Below are positions 16,691 to 25,207 of a stretch of DNA of 45,794 bases, piece after piece (the stretch's first letter is position 1; each line of letters starts with the position of its first letter). The position numbers were made by a program, and so were the translations under genes. Location: NCBI GenBank assembly GCA_905221605.1, contig CAJNDS010002067.1, positions 480,501 to 526,294 of the forward strand, given 5' to 3'. The DNA is from Symbiodinium natans. Lineage: Eukaryota; Sar; Dinophyceae; Suessiales; Symbiodiniaceae. Below the pieces are notes generated by a model, which saw nothing but the letters and a program-made list of their open reading frames with translations, did not search any database and had not been told where the DNA came from.

Positions 16691-16777
16691 ACCCCTCTTC
16701 CGGCCCCTCCAAACCCTAACCCAAACCCGCCCTCAAACCCTGCCCCCCCCCCCCCCCAACCCCAAACCTCATATGGG

Positions 16778-16885
16778 GGGGGTTTCCGAAAACAGGAACA
16801 GGGGTACCTTTTTGGGGTCCTTATTAAAAGGGAATGTGGGTCTACATTAGGGGTCCGTATTTGCGTAAACCCCCATATAGGGGTC
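16778..16885. repeat. Interspersed element, family C copy
   Basis: GGGGTTTCCGAAAACAGG, GGGGTACCTTTTTGGGGTCC and ACATTAGGGGTCCGTATT. Flanked by C-runs at 16742 and 16940. Confidence 0.65.
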
Positions 16886-17105
16886 GGATGAATTACTAAT
16901 GGTAATTCTGTATGGCCCCTAGTCAATACATTAGAGCAACCCCCCCCCCCCCCCCCCAAAATCCTATTCTAAGTATTTAGGCCCCTATAGCAAGCCCAGA
17001 CCCGTGATAAGCCCGAGCCCTAGACCTCAGCCCAAACTTGAACGAACTCGAGATTGACCTTAAACCTTAAACCTTAAACCTGAACCCCAAACCCCAGACC
17101 CTAAG

Positions 17106-17236
17106 CCTACTTGAAGGATCATGGGCACGTATAACCCCAATTATATCTGTACCGATAAACCCCCGAAGTCCCCTAAGTAGGTTAGAAGTAGACTTACAAG
17201 CGGGGTTATAAGTACCCATGAACCTCCAAGTAGACC
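17106..17236. repeat. MITE-like element, family B copy 2
   Basis: CCTACTTGAAGGATCATGGG at the left and GTACCCATGAACCTCCAAGT at the right form the terminal inverted repeat. Confidence 0.75.
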
Positions 17237-17316
17237 CAAAGAACCTTGCGTTAGATCCTCAACCCTTGGTGAGCCCCTTACGATACTACTTATGGGTCTA
17301 GGGTCCAAGAGGCTTG

Positions 17317-17480
17317 GTTTAGGGTTTAGGGTTTAGGGTTTAGGGTTTAGGGTTTAGGGTTTAGGGTTTAGGGTTTAGGGTTTAGGGTTTAGGGTTTAGG
17401 GTTTAGGGTTTTAGGGTTTAGGGGTTTAGGGGTTTAGGGGTTTAGGGGTTTAGGGTTTAGGGTTTAGGGTTGAGGGTTTA
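17317..17480. repeat. TTTAGGG array with TTTAGGGG subarray
   Basis: About 13 heptamers, then four TTTAGGGG octamers, then heptamers. Confidence 0.97.
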
Positions 17481-17537
17481 GTTCCCGAATATGACGTATG
17501 TTCCCCTCTTTGGAGTTGGTCTTCCGAGTGTTGCAAG

Positions 17538-17597
17538 GGCCAGCTAGAGAAAAGGACCAGCCGTCAGGGGCCACACCTTGGGATGGCCCTTAAGAGG
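17538..17597 (+). CDS. Gene D exon-like island
   Basis: Acceptor GTGTTGCAAG, frame GQLEKRTSRQGPHLGMALKR, donor GTATATG at the edge of the family D element. Confidence 0.38.
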
Positions 17598-17708
17598 GTA
17601 TATGAAGCAGGGTTTATATTATTGTTTTTGGTGAGTGTATATGGTGAGTGTATGTATTTGGTGTCCTTTTGGGGGTACAAGAAATATATACCCTACTTCA
17701 TATAATAG
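17598..17708. repeat. Interspersed element, family D copy 2, intron-like ends
   Basis: Left end TATATGAAGCAGGG and right end CCCTACTTCATATA are inverted repeats (one mismatch). The element begins GT and ends AG, so it could itself be the intron. Confidence 0.6.
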
Positions 17709-17760
17709 GGGACGCGATAGTCCCTATTCAGGACTGTTAGCATAAGGGGGAACATCCCAA
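17701..17760. repeat. MITE-like element, family A, right half
   Basis: TAGTCCCTATTCAGGACTGT then TAGCATAAGGGGGAACATCC; the left half is missing or replaced by the family D element. Confidence 0.65.
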
Positions 17761-17789
17761 CCCAAACCTCAAAACCGGGTGCCTAGCAG

Positions 17790-17830
17790 GAGAACACTTC
17801 CGGAAGATTGTGGACCTCACGGAGAGGCCG
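17790..17830 (+). CDS. Gene D exon-like island with GC donor
   Basis: Acceptor GCCTAGCAG, frame EHFRKIVDLTERP in phase 1, donor GCAAGC. Confidence 0.48.
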
Positions 17831-17859
17831 GCAAGCCATTTACGTCAGCTTCAAAATCC

Positions 17860-17920
17860 CCCTAAACCCTAAACCCTAAACCTGAAACCCTAATTATTAA
17901 CCCTGAACCCTGAACCCTAA
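17860..17920. repeat. CCCTAAA array, short
   Basis: Mixed CCCTAAA and CCCTGAA words. Confidence 0.88.
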
Positions 17921-17995
17921 GCCCCAGGAGGGTTTTCCTGTTTAGGACCCGCAAACCCTGAAACCCCGTAAGGCCCTACGAAAGCCCTTGTGGAG

Positions 17996-18035
17996 GTTTA
18001 CCCGCATTGACGGCTCCCTGCAGCAGGACGGCGAG
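17996..18035 (+). CDS. Gene D exon-like island
   Basis: Acceptor TTGTGGAG, frame FTRIDGSLQQDGE, donor GTTGGG. Phase 2 in, 0 out. Confidence 0.42.
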
Positions 18036-18049
18036 GTTGGGTCACCTCA

Positions 18050-18310
18050 AACCCTCAACTCTCAACCCTAAACCCTAAACCCTAAACCCTAAACCCTAAA
18101 CCCTAAACCCTCAACCCTGAACCATGCACCCGAAGCCTGAAGCCCTTGAAGCCCTTGAAGCCCTGAAGCCCCTGAAGCCCCTGAAGGGAAGGAGGGGCTT
18201 CTATGGGTTTCGGGATTCAGGGTTTCGGGTTTCGGGTTTCGGGTTTAGGGTTTAGGGTTTAGGGTTTAGGGTTTAGGGTTTCGGGTTCAGGGTTCAGGGG
18301 TTAGGGGATA
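18050..18310. repeat. CCCTAAA array, GAAGCCC repeat, TTTAGGG array
   Basis: CCCTAAA at 18060-18120, CCTTGAAGCCC words at 18130-18190, then TTTCGGG and TTTAGGG units at 18210-18310: an inverted pair about 90 bp apart. Confidence 0.93.
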
Positions 18311-18423
18311 CCTGGTTCAGGGTTTAGGGGGTTCAGTGGTCTGGTGTTAAACTCGGCCTCCAAGGGTTCAGGGCCACGGCAAAGCCTGGAGCTCTAAGAA
18401 GCCTTGAGTTTCCCCCAGGAGCC

Positions 18424-18692
18424 CCAAAACCCTAGAACCCAGAACCCAGAACCCTAAACCCTAAACCCTAAACCCTAAACCCTAAACCCTAAACCCTAAA
18501 CCCCGAACCCGAAAACAACGCCCTAAACTCTGACCCTGCCAACCCTACACACCATTGGCCCCATGATTTCTCCGCAACGCCTCGGCAATCATGGATGTGC
18601 GGCTTCTTCAGGGTCCACCGTAGGGTTTACGGTTTAGGGTTTAGGGTTTAGGGTTTAGGGTTTAGGGTTGAGGGTTCAGGGTTTAGGGTTGA
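18424..18692. repeat. CCCTAAA array, island, TTTAGGG array
   Basis: CCCTAAA at 18424-18510 and TTTAGGG at 18620-18692. The island between them is open in several frames and I could not choose one. Confidence 0.93.
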
Positions 18693-18742
18693 GAATCCAG
18701 TGGGGATACAGCTGTAGGGGCACCTCTTTAGAGCCCTTGCAG

Positions 18743-18918
18743 CTGTCGAGGTGAAGCAGCAGTTCATTGCCAGTTTGAGTTCCAGCCTTACAGCATGCAT
18801 TCGGGTCTTCTTGCTTCAGACTCATGTTTCGGGTCCCAATTCGCAAGATGAGCTGCATGATTCGTGCGCGTTTCCGTGTTTCAGCCCTGGCCTGCACTCA
18901 GCCTCATGTGCACAGCGG
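18743..18918 (+). CDS. Gene D exon-like island (largest)
   Basis: Acceptor GCCCTTGCAG, donor GTTAAG. Open for 58 codons in phase 1: VEVKQQFIASLSSSLTACIR, VFLLQTHVSGPNSQDELHDS, then CAFPCFSPGLHSASCAQR. One of the clearest exons outside genes B and I; not recognised. Confidence 0.55.
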
Positions 18919-18978
18919 GTTAAGGGTTGAGAGTGTTTAGGGTTTTAAGTTTTTGGAGCAAGATGAGTTTTTTGAGTA

Positions 18979-19150
18979 AGATGAGTTTAGGGTTTAGAGG
19001 GTTTAGAGGGTTTAGAGGGTTTAGAGGGTTTAGAGGGTTTAGAGGGTTCAGAGGGTTCAGAGGGTTTAGAGGGTTTAGAGGGTTTAGAGGGTTTAGAGGG
19101 CTTAGAGGGCTTAGAGGGCTTAGAGGGCTTAGAGGGCTTAGAGGGTTCAG
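18979..19150. repeat. TTTAGAGGG nonamer array
   Basis: About 18 units of TTTAGAGGG with TTCAGAGGG and CTTAGAGGG blocks, each block locally uniform. Ser-Lys-Pro and Arg-Gly-Phe ORFs over it are repeat translations. Confidence 0.98.
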
Positions 19151-19173
19151 GGCAGTGTGAGGCATGCTGGAAG

Positions 19174-19210
19174 AGGCAGCGCTGCGTTGCATCTCCTTCT
19201 GCCACACATG
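19174..19210 (+). CDS. Gene D exon-like island
   Basis: Acceptor GCTGGAAG, frame RQRCVASPSATH, donor GTCGCC. Phases match both neighbours. Confidence 0.4.
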
Positions 19211-19296
19211 GTCGCCTTAGATGGGTCAGTTCTTTTCATCGCGATCCCTTTATTCATATCTCCCTAAACCCTCAGCCCTTTTTGGTTATCTATCAG

Positions 19297-19366
19297 AATA
19301 CAACGGCGGGACCATGATTTCAGAATGGGCCCTGAATTCTGAAACCACTAACCCCATGTTTGAAGG
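19297..19366 (+). CDS. Gene D exon-like island
   Basis: Acceptor TTATCTATCAG, frame YNGGTMISEWALNSETTNPM then FEG, donor GTTTAGGG. Phase 1 in, 2 out. Confidence 0.55.
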
Positions 19367-19475
19367 GTTTAGGGTTCGGGTTTCAGGGTTGAGGGTACTC
19401 GACACCGCAAGCTAAACCAAAGCCTCCCCAATCAAACAAATGAAAGCAGATTTCCCCCGAAGTAGCCCGACATCC

Positions 19476-19688
19476 TGAACCCTAAATCCTACACCCTAAA
19501 CCCTAATCGTAGGGCGATACGTACCCTAAGTAAGGCCATAACCATAAGTGCCCTGCTTACAACCCTACTTATGAGTACCCATGAACCGCCCAGGAGTCTC
19601 AAGCGCCCTAAACCCTAAACCCTACACCCTAAACCCTAAACCCTAAACCCGAAACCCTAAACCCTAAACCCTAAACCCTACACCTTAG
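19476..19688. repeat. CCCTAAA arrays around a family B element
   Basis: CCCTAAA at 19476-19505 and 19605-19686. Between them, 19506-19596 contains CCATAAGTGCCC, TTATGAGTACCCATGAACC, as in family B. Confidence 0.85.
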
Positions 19689-19709
19689 AGCTGAGACCTG
19701 TGACCCGAG

Positions 19710-19759
19710 GCGGCGTCAAGCCCGGGCTCGTTGAGGAGCGCGCTTGCAAAGGGCTTCGG
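19710..19759 (+). CDS. Gene D exon-like island
   Basis: Acceptor GTGACCCGAG, frame GVKPGLVEERACKGLR, donor GTTTAGG. Phase 1 in, 0 out. Confidence 0.48.
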
Positions 19760-20050
19760 GTTTAGGCGTTTTGGGTTATAGGTTTTAGGGTTGAAGGTTT
19801 TAGGCTTTGGGGTTTAGGTGTTTAGGGTTTAAGGGTTTAGGGTTTCTGGTGTTTTGGGGTTTAAGGTTTTGGGGTGTGGGGTTTAGGGTTTAGCGGGGTT
19901 TAGGGGTTCAGGGTCTAGGGTTTTAGGCTTCAGGTGTTAAGAGGTTAACATAGGGGGCCTAATAATTTTTTGAATAGGGTTTTCGGGGTCGTTATAGTAG
20001 ACTGATACAGGGATCATAAGGGGATACCCCTACATTAGGGTTTTCGGGTT
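19760..20050. repeat. Degenerate TTTAGGG region with family C remnant
   Basis: TTTAGGG-like words with insertions to 19935, then GGTCGTTATAGTAGACTG and GGGGATACCCCTACATTAGG. Confidence 0.75.
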
Positions 20051-20107
20051 TGGGGTGTGGGGTTGGGTTTAGCGTTTGGGGGTTCATTCGAGGTTCAGGG
20101 TTTGCAG

Positions 20108-20149
20108 GATCTCGCCAGGAATCACTGGACGTCTACCCGCTTTCGGAAG
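20108..20149 (+). CDS. Gene D exon-like island
   Basis: Acceptor GTTTGCAG, frame DLARNHWTSTRFRK, donor GTTGCC; phase 0 in and out, matching both neighbours. Confidence 0.48.
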
Positions 20150-20303
20150 GTTGCCCAACTCCAAACCAGGGCTAGGTTTGAACATATGTTTTAATCTCTG
20201 CTACCCTTAATCCCTTATATGATCCTTAAAGAGCCATAAAAATTTATCTTTTTGGGCCCAAAAAACCATTCCCCCCCCCCCCCCCCTGGCGCGAATCTTC
20301 CAG

Positions 20304-20341
20304 AAAGGAGCTCCAGGAGAAGTTCGACGAGAGCTTGCAAG
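20304..20341 (+). CDS. Gene D exon-like island with GCAAGT donor
   Basis: Acceptor ATCTTCCAG, frame KGAPGEVRRELA, donor GCAAGT, the usual form of a GC donor. Confidence 0.48.
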
Positions 20342-20343
20342 GC

Positions 20344-20477
20344 AAGTTAGCCCGAACCCGAAAACCCGAAACCCCGAAACCCTAAAGCCCCTAAACCCTA
20401 AAACCCCTAAACCCTAAAGCCCACTAAGCCCTAAACCCTAAACCATTGCAGACCTGAGCTCGCGACATCCATCCCCC

Positions 20478-20511
<34 letters not shown>

Positions 20512-20540
20512 CCCCCCTCTCCCCCCCACCCACCCCCAAA
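20344..20540. repeat. Degenerate CCCTAAA array and C-run
   Basis: CCCTAAA/CCCGAAA words at 20344-20445, then a C-run of about 50 bases (20468-20530) with quadruplex potential on the minus strand. Confidence 0.93.
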
Positions 20541-20578
20541 AACCACCCAAAGAGAATCCAAGATCTTCTCTGCCTCAG

Positions 20579-20624
20579 GCTGCTTCTTCGACCCAGAGGC
20601 CGTGGTGCACGAGGCCTTTTGTGG
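20579..20624 (+). CDS. Gene D exon-like island
   Basis: Acceptor CTGCCTCAG, frame CFFDPEAVVHEAFC, donor GTTAGT. Another frame is also open. Confidence 0.42.
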
Positions 20625-20912
20625 GTTAGTGTTAGGGGTTTCGGGTTTCAACCCTAAAGCCCTGAAGCCGAAACCCTAAGCCCTAATCCCTACGCCTAGA
20701 ACCTAGATCCTGGACCCCTCAAGGCCGCTAACTTATTCCGAAATCCTAAGCCTGAGATCCTAAACACTAAACTAGGTTGGCCCTTGGGATATTCTATACT
20801 TGCCCTTTTTGGGTTTAAGAGGTTCACATTTAGGAATATTTTCCAAGGGGTTTTAAGGGCCATCCTGGTAAGGACTACAAGTGATTCATGTCACCGACTT
20901 TGACCCCTGCAG

Positions 20913-20977
20913 CTTGGCCCTCTTGAGGTTGGGAAGTACAGCGCGCTGCGGGCGGCCCCAGCTGATGAGAGTGCAGG
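20913..20977 (+). CDS. Gene D exon-like island
   Basis: Acceptor ACCCCTGCAG, frame LGPLEVGKYSALRAAPADES, donor GTTTGGG. Phase 0 in, 2 out. Confidence 0.5.
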
Positions 20978-21110
20978 GTTTGGGGTTTGGCGGTTTGGGG
21001 TTTGGGGTTTGGGGTTTCTGGAATTTGGGGTTTTTGGAATTTGGGGTTTGGGGTTCAGGGTTTAGGGTTTAGGGTTTAGGGTTCCGGGTTCCGGGTTTAG
21101 GGTTTGTTTT
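20975..21110. repeat. TTTGGGG then TTTAGGG array
   Basis: Units change from TTTGGGG to TTTAGGG along the block. Confidence 0.93.
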
Positions 21111-21235
21111 ACAAGTCAGGGTTTACGGGTCTAGGGCTTCTAATGTGTTATTCGGGTTTTGGGCTTAGGGTTTTTCGGAGTTTTTAAGTTTAGTGATGGA
21201 CCCCTTGAAAGGACTACTGATTTGGTCCCCCGCAG

Positions 21236-21270
21236 CGCTTGCGAAGGTTTGGGCCAAGGCGGATCTGCCG
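21236..21270 (+). CDS. Gene D exon-like island
   Basis: Acceptor GTCCCCCGCAG, frame LAKVWAKADLP, donor GTGGCT. Phase 1 in, 0 out. Confidence 0.4.
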
Positions 21271-21289
21271 GTGGCTGGGTGGTTCTTTC

Positions 21290-21670
21290 TCCACCCTAAA
21301 CCCTAAACCTAAACCCTAAACCTGACTGAGGCAGTCAAGAACCCCTGAACCCTAAACTCCGAACCCTGCACACCAAGCCTCTCGAAGCCCTCAACCAAAC
21401 CCTGAACCCTACAACCTAAAGCCCAAACCCGGGACCCTAAGCACCCTGAACCCGGACTCCAAAACCCCCAAATAAACACCGAAACCCCAAACCCCCCAAC
21501 CCCCCAAACCCCCCAAAGCCCCCAAACCCCCTACACCCTCTAAACCCCCTAAACCCACTAAAGCCCCCCAAACACCCCCGAACCTAAACCCTCCTAAACC
21601 CTCTAGAACCCCCCAAAACCAAAACCCCCTAACACCCCCTAAGCCCTAAACCTCTCAACCCTAAACCCAG
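21290..21670. repeat. Degenerate CCCTAAA/CCCCAAA region
   Basis: Long, variable CCCTAAA-, CCCCAAA- and CCCCTAAA-like words with no clean block. Confidence 0.85.
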
Positions 21671-21692
21671 GCTCCGGCGGTTCAGCCGGCAG

Positions 21693-21741
21693 GCGCTGCA
21701 GCTGGAGCGATTGCAGGGGGCTCAGTGCCGATGGCCTTCCG
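21693..21741 (+). CDS. Gene D exon-like island
   Basis: Acceptor CAGCCGGCAG, frame ALQLERLQGAQCRWPS, donor GTAAGG. Phase 0 in, 1 out. Confidence 0.5.
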
Positions 21742-21745
21742 GTAA

Positions 21746-21866
21746 GGCCCTAGACCCTAAACCCTAAACCCTAAACCCCTAAACCCCTAAACCCCTAAAC
21801 CCTAAACCCTAAACCCTAAACTCTAAACCCTGAACCCTAAACCCTAAACCCTAAACCCTAAACCCT
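21746..21866. repeat. CCCTAAA array
   Basis: About 16 units, some CCCCTAAA, inside the intron between 21741 and 21889. Confidence 0.96.
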
Positions 21867-21888
21867 GGAAGTTTTGGGCCCCGACTAG

Positions 21889-21929
21889 CTTCCCTCGAAT
21901 TCCCCCCTCACCCCGAGTCTCTGGGCTCA
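21889..21929 (+). CDS. Gene D exon-like island
   Basis: Acceptor CCCGACTAG, frame SLEFPPHPESLGS, donor GTAAGG. Phase 1 in (matches), 0 out. Confidence 0.5.
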
Positions 21930-22088
21930 GTAAGGATGGGTTCTTCTTGGGTTTTGTGTTTTTTCGGGGTTGGGATTTAGGGTTTAGGGGTTTGGGGCTT
22001 GGGGTCTTGGGGTTTGGAGGGTTTAGCGGCTAAGGGTTTGGGGGTTTAGAGTTTGGGGTCTTGGGGTTTGGGGGGTTTAGCGGCTCAG

Positions 22089-22126
22089 GCGTCTTCCACT
22101 GGGCCCCACGAGTTGTTGTGCGAACC
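22089..22126 (+). CDS. Gene D exon-like island with GC donor
   Basis: Acceptor GCGGCTCAG, frame ASSTGPHELLCE, donor GCTGTG. Phase 0 in, 2 out, matching both neighbours. Confidence 0.42.
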
Positions 22127-22244
22127 GCTGTGCTTCCCCCAAAACCTGAAAACCCAAACCCCAAACCTTGCAAAGCCTTGGCCGCAGCCCGGCTTGAAGC
22201 CCCCCGAACCTGGTATTGCCTAACCCGACTTGTGCCCCCCTCAG

Positions 22245-22294
22245 GCTACGCGAGCCGCAGCGGAAGCGGAAGTCTGATGCAGAGGCCAAGCAAA
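22245..22294 (+). CDS. Gene D exon-like island, basic
   Basis: Acceptor CCCCCCTCAG, frame LREPQRKRKSDAEAKQ (possible nuclear-localisation-like cluster), donor GTCATT. Phase 2 in, 1 out. Confidence 0.45.
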
Positions 22295-22440
22295 GTCATT
22301 CGACCCGAACGTACAAACCCAAAGCCCCAACAACGCTTGAATCCTCAGAAGGCTTCAGGGGGTTGGTGTTTGGGGTTTGGGGTTTAGGGTTTCGGGGCTT
22401 CTTCGGGTTCTTAGGGTTTGGGTCTCGGGGTCTCATCGGC

Positions 22441-22516
22441 CCCTAAACCCTAAGCCCTAAGCCCTAAACCCTAAACCCTAAACCCTAAACCCTAAACCCT
22501 AAACCCTAAACCCTAC
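22441..22516. repeat. CCCTAAA array
   Basis: Ten units ending in CCCTACAG, the acceptor of exon 22519-22594. Confidence 0.96.
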
Positions 22517-22518
22517 AG

Positions 22519-22594
22519 CCTCTGAGTGTCGGCTGCCGCAGGAGTCGGCATCCGGGACTCCCAGCTCGGGCCTCGGCAGCCCTCTGAAACGATG
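22519..22594 (+). CDS. Gene D exon-like island
   Basis: Acceptor ACCCTACAG and donor GTTTAGGG both lie within the arrays. Frame SECRLPQESASGTPSSGLGS then PLKR, phase 1 in, 2 out. Confidence 0.55.
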
Positions 22595-22653
22595 GTTTAG
22601 GGTTTAGGGTTTAGGGTTTAGGGTTTAGGGTTTAGGGTTTAGGGTTTAGGGTT
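22595..22653. repeat. TTTAGGG array
   Basis: Eight perfect units starting at the donor of exon 22519-22594. Confidence 0.97.
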
Positions 22654-22664
22654 CCCTAAGCCTC

Positions 22665-23182
22665 TAAACTTCCTCTAAACCCCAAATCCTAACCCAGACC
22701 GTAAACCCTAAATCCCTAAATCCCTAAACCCCTAAACCCCTAAACCCCTAAACCCCTGAACCCCTAAACCCCTAAACCCCTAAACCCCTAACCCTAAACC
22801 CTAAACCCTAAACCTGAAACCCTAAATCCTAAACCCAAAACCCCTAAACCCCTAGACCCCTAAACCCCTAAACCCCTAAACCCCTAAACCCCTAAACCCC
22901 TAAACCCCTAAACCCCCCTAAACCCCTAAACCCTAAACCCCTAAACCCCTAACCCCCCTACCCCTAACCCCTAAACCCCTAAACCCCTAAACCCCTAAAC
23001 CCCTAAACCCCTAAACCCCTAAACCCCTAACCCCTAAACCCCTAAACCCCTAACCCCTAAACCCCTAAACCCCTAAACCTAAACCCCTAAACCCCTAAAC
23101 CCCTAAACCCCTAAACCCCTAAACCCCTAAACCCCTAAACCCCTAAACCCCTAAACCCCTAAACCCCTAAACCCTACCACCT
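22665..23182. repeat. CCCCTAAA octamer array
   Basis: More than 50 octamers, some missing one or two bases. It contains a 78-bp stretch (22789-22866) identical to 27338-27415. Confidence 0.98.
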
Positions 23183-23288
23183 TAAACCCTAAATCCGAAG
23201 ACCCTAGAACCCCTCAAGCCTGCTGAGGGCACTCGCTGGTAGTGGGCTCTGCGCTTCTCTCTAAGGCTTTGTAGGGTTTCGGGCCGAA

Positions 23289-23583
23289 TGGGGTTTAGGG
23301 TTTTAGGGTTTAGGGTTGAGGGTTCGTAGGAAACAGTGGCGTTCTATAGGCTTTCGGGTTTCAGGGCTATGGTACTTATATGAAAGAGTTTATGAGCCCG
23401 CTGTGCTTGCAGCACCCGTACGAGTATTTACCTCATGGTCCCTGCGTACTATAGTAACCCCAAACTCCCCATCGGTTTCTTCACCCCACTCTCTACTACC
23501 CCCAAAATAGTAGGGAAACCCATGATAACTGTCGATCTAGGGTTTAGGGCTTAGGGTTTAGGGTTTAGGGTTTAGGGTTTTGC
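23289..23583. repeat. Short TTTAGGG blocks
   Basis: 23289-23320 and 23538-23583, on either side of exon-like island 23413-23453. Confidence 0.9.
23413..23453 (+). CDS. Gene D exon-like island
   Basis: Acceptor TGTGCTTGCAG, donor GTAACC. Frame PVRVFTSWSLRTI (phase 1 to 0); HPYEYLPHGPCVL is an open alternative. Confidence 0.42.
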
Positions 23584-23610
23584 ACTTCTCACCGACACAC
23601 GCCAGCACAG

Positions 23611-23674
23611 GCGAGCACAGCTTCCTGGCCCCCGCAGAGGCACACGCAGGGTTCGGTGCTGAAAAAACAGTTCG
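23611..23674 (+). CDS. Gene D exon-like island
   Basis: Acceptor CGCCAGCACAG, frame ASTASWPPQRHTQGSVLKKQ, donor GTTTAGGG. Phase 0 in, 1 out. Confidence 0.5.
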
Positions 23675-23732
23675 GTTTAGGGTTTAGGGTTTGCTGTAAA
23701 ATGGCGCATAAGCTGTGAAGGTTGGGATGCAG

Positions 23733-23782
23733 ACTCATTTCGACAGCTTCGTGAAATGCGAAGAGCAGCCATGGCCCGATAG
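23733..23782 (+). CDS. Gene D candidate last exon
   Basis: Acceptor TTGGGATGCAG, phase 1 in (matches 23611-23674), frame SFRQLREMRRAAMAR, then TAG at 23780-23782. Confidence 0.45.
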
Positions 23783-23882
23783 TGGAGGGCCATCTAACAG
23801 CTTTAACTCTCCCACCCCGCGCCGTCTCCGGTGGCAAAACCACGCAAACCTATTCCTTTAAGGGTTTAGGCCTAAACTCAAG

Positions 23883-24212
23883 TCAACTGCCCACTTCCAA
23901 AAACTTCTTCCATTCCAGGGAGTCTTCTGTCAGAGGTTGGGGTTCCAGGAAATTCAGCTGTGTTCTGCTGGGCAGGGTGTCCGACAGGAGGTCATACAGG
24001 GTTTCAGGAAATTGTCCCTGCAGAAGGCTTCCAGGGGAGTTCCAGGGAAGTCCCAGGGGGGTCCCAGGGAGGGTTCCTTTGCTAGGACCAGCCCACAGCT
24101 GCAGTTGCATGACCTTCAAGCAGCCATTCTTCACCACGGCACAGCATGTGGCGGACTTGTTTGGGGCCATACATGACGTTCCAGGAGTCCAAAGTGTCAA
24201 ATTCCCTGCCAT
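23883..24212 (-). CDS. Hypothetical protein, minus strand
   Basis: An ATG-initiated frame of 109 codons with no array inside. It begins MAGNLTLWTPGTSCMAPNKS and ends with a protein-like segment, ETLYDLLSDTLPSRTQLNFL then EPQPLTEDSLEWKKF. It faces the proposed 3' end of gene D tail to tail. Two plus-strand frames are also open over most of this stretch, so the strand is not certain. This is one of the few 400-bp segments here without telomere words. Not recognised. Confidence 0.35.
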   Translation of the reverse strand: MAGNLTLWTPGTSCMAPNKSATCCAVVKNGCLKVMQLQLWAGPSKGTLPGTPLGLPWNSPGSLLQGQFPETLYDLLSDTLPSRTQLNFLEPQPLTEDSLEWKKFLEVGS

Positions 24213-24248
24213 GGTTGAGCTATAGCGACCCGGACTACTGGATCGCAG

Positions 24249-24325
24249 GTCTCCTGTGTGTGGAGTGGCGTGGCGTGCCGAGTGTGGTGGTGGCGGCGGC
24301 GGGGTCGCGACCTCCGAGCTAGAGG
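24249..24325 (+). CDS. Gene E exon-like island, Gly-rich
   Basis: Acceptor GGATCGCAG, frame SPVCGVAWRAECGGGGGGVA then TSELE, donor GTCGAA. It carries the stem CGACCTC/GAGGTCG (24308-24328) over its donor. Confidence 0.4.
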
Positions 24326-24462
24326 TCGAAGGGCTTAAGCGCCGGGGGGGCGGCCTAGGCCCTGAGTTTTAGGGTTTCGGGTTTCGGGTCTAGAGTTTCG
24401 AATTTAGGGTCTTAGGGCGTCCTTGAAGCCCTAAAAGCCCATGAGATAGACCCAAAGTGCAG

Positions 24463-24536
24463 GACCGGGAGGGCAGCCGAAGCAACTCAGAGGCCGAGGT
24501 GTTCGTGGCTCAGAGCTGGGGACAAGGAGGCTTAAG
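24463..24536 (+). CDS. Gene E exon-like island
   Basis: Acceptor CAAAGTGCAG, frame DREGSRSNSEAEVFVAQSWG then QGGL, donor GTTTAGGG. Phase 0 in, 2 out. Confidence 0.52.
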
Positions 24537-25020
24537 GTTTAGGGTTTAGGGTTAGGGTTTAGGGTTTAGGGATTTTCCCCCTTTATAAGTTTAAGGGGTT
24601 CCGGGGGGTTAGGGTTCAGGGTCTTGGGGGTTTAGGCCGTTTGGGGTTGAGGCAGTGTTTGGGCATCAGGGGGCTTGAGGGTTTTAGGGTCGAGGGTTGA
24701 GGGGTTTGGGTTTATTTGTTATTTGTGTATACATGTATATACATATATGTATTATTTTTTATTTTATTTGTGTATTTATTTTTCTTTTTATGTTTTTGAG
24801 GGGGGGTTGAGGGTTTTCGGGCTCTTTGGGGAGGGTTGAGCTTGGGCCTGAGGGTTTGGCGTTTCGGGTTGAAGGGTCGGGGGCGTCTTGTCGGGGATTT
24901 TGCTTAAGAACTTCCAAAAGAGACAAGATAACAATCCCTATATTGCCCTCATAAGGAACAATTGTTTCCATTGTTTTTTGTGGGTTTCTTAAGCAAATGG
25001 TAGTTAGAGTTCAGGGTTCC
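24537..25020. other. TTTAGGG block and AT-rich tract, no supported exon
   Basis: TTTAGGG at 24537-24572, then G-rich telomere-like words. An AT-rich stretch (24715-24790) holds the near-palindrome TATACATGTATATACATATA. Confidence 0.6.
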
Positions 25021-25163
25021 CGAAAGGCCCACGCCCACACTCCTCGCCCCAAACCCTATATAAACCGCCTTTAGGGTTTCGGCTTTCGGGTGTAGGGTTT
25101 AGGGTTTAGGGTCAACCCACATGTCCGGAACTGTCAGCTGTGTCAGGTCTCATTGCCGCATAG

Positions 25164-25197
25164 GACCCGACCGCAGCAAGCCCTGGGGGTTTTGACG
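25164..25197 (+). CDS. Gene E exon-like island
   Basis: Acceptor TGCCGCATAG, donor GTAAAC. TRPQQALGVLT (phase 2) or DPTAASPGGFD (phase 0). Confidence 0.35.
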
Positions 25198-25207
25198 GTA
25201 AACTCGA

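Larger units (their letters stand above)
16432..23782 (+). other. Gene D: putative multi-exon gene model
   Basis: More than twenty small exon-like islands on the plus strand, ending at a TAG at 23780. Phases agree along several runs: 18743-18918 to 19174-19210 to 19297-19366; 19710-19759 to 20108-20149 to 20304-20341; 21236-21270 to 21693-21741 to 21889-21929 to 22089-22126 to 22245-22294 to 22519-22594; and 23413-23453 to 23611-23674 to 23733-23782. Other junctions do not match, so exons are missing or wrongly framed, and more than one gene may be present. Average exon size is about 55 nt. Product not recognised. Confidence 0.4.

Noticed and set aside
18920-19207. Ser-Lys-Pro, Leu-Asn-Pro and Gly-Phe-Arg repeat ORFs
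   Set aside because: Direct translation of the TTTAGAGGG array; the same holds for the Asn-Pro-Thr ORF at 36846-37427.
23782-24225. Plus-strand 147-codon ORF
   Set aside because: Its start is not ATG in the sequence context read here, it begins at the proposed stop of gene D, and its composition is less protein-like than the minus-strand ATG ORF over the same DNA.
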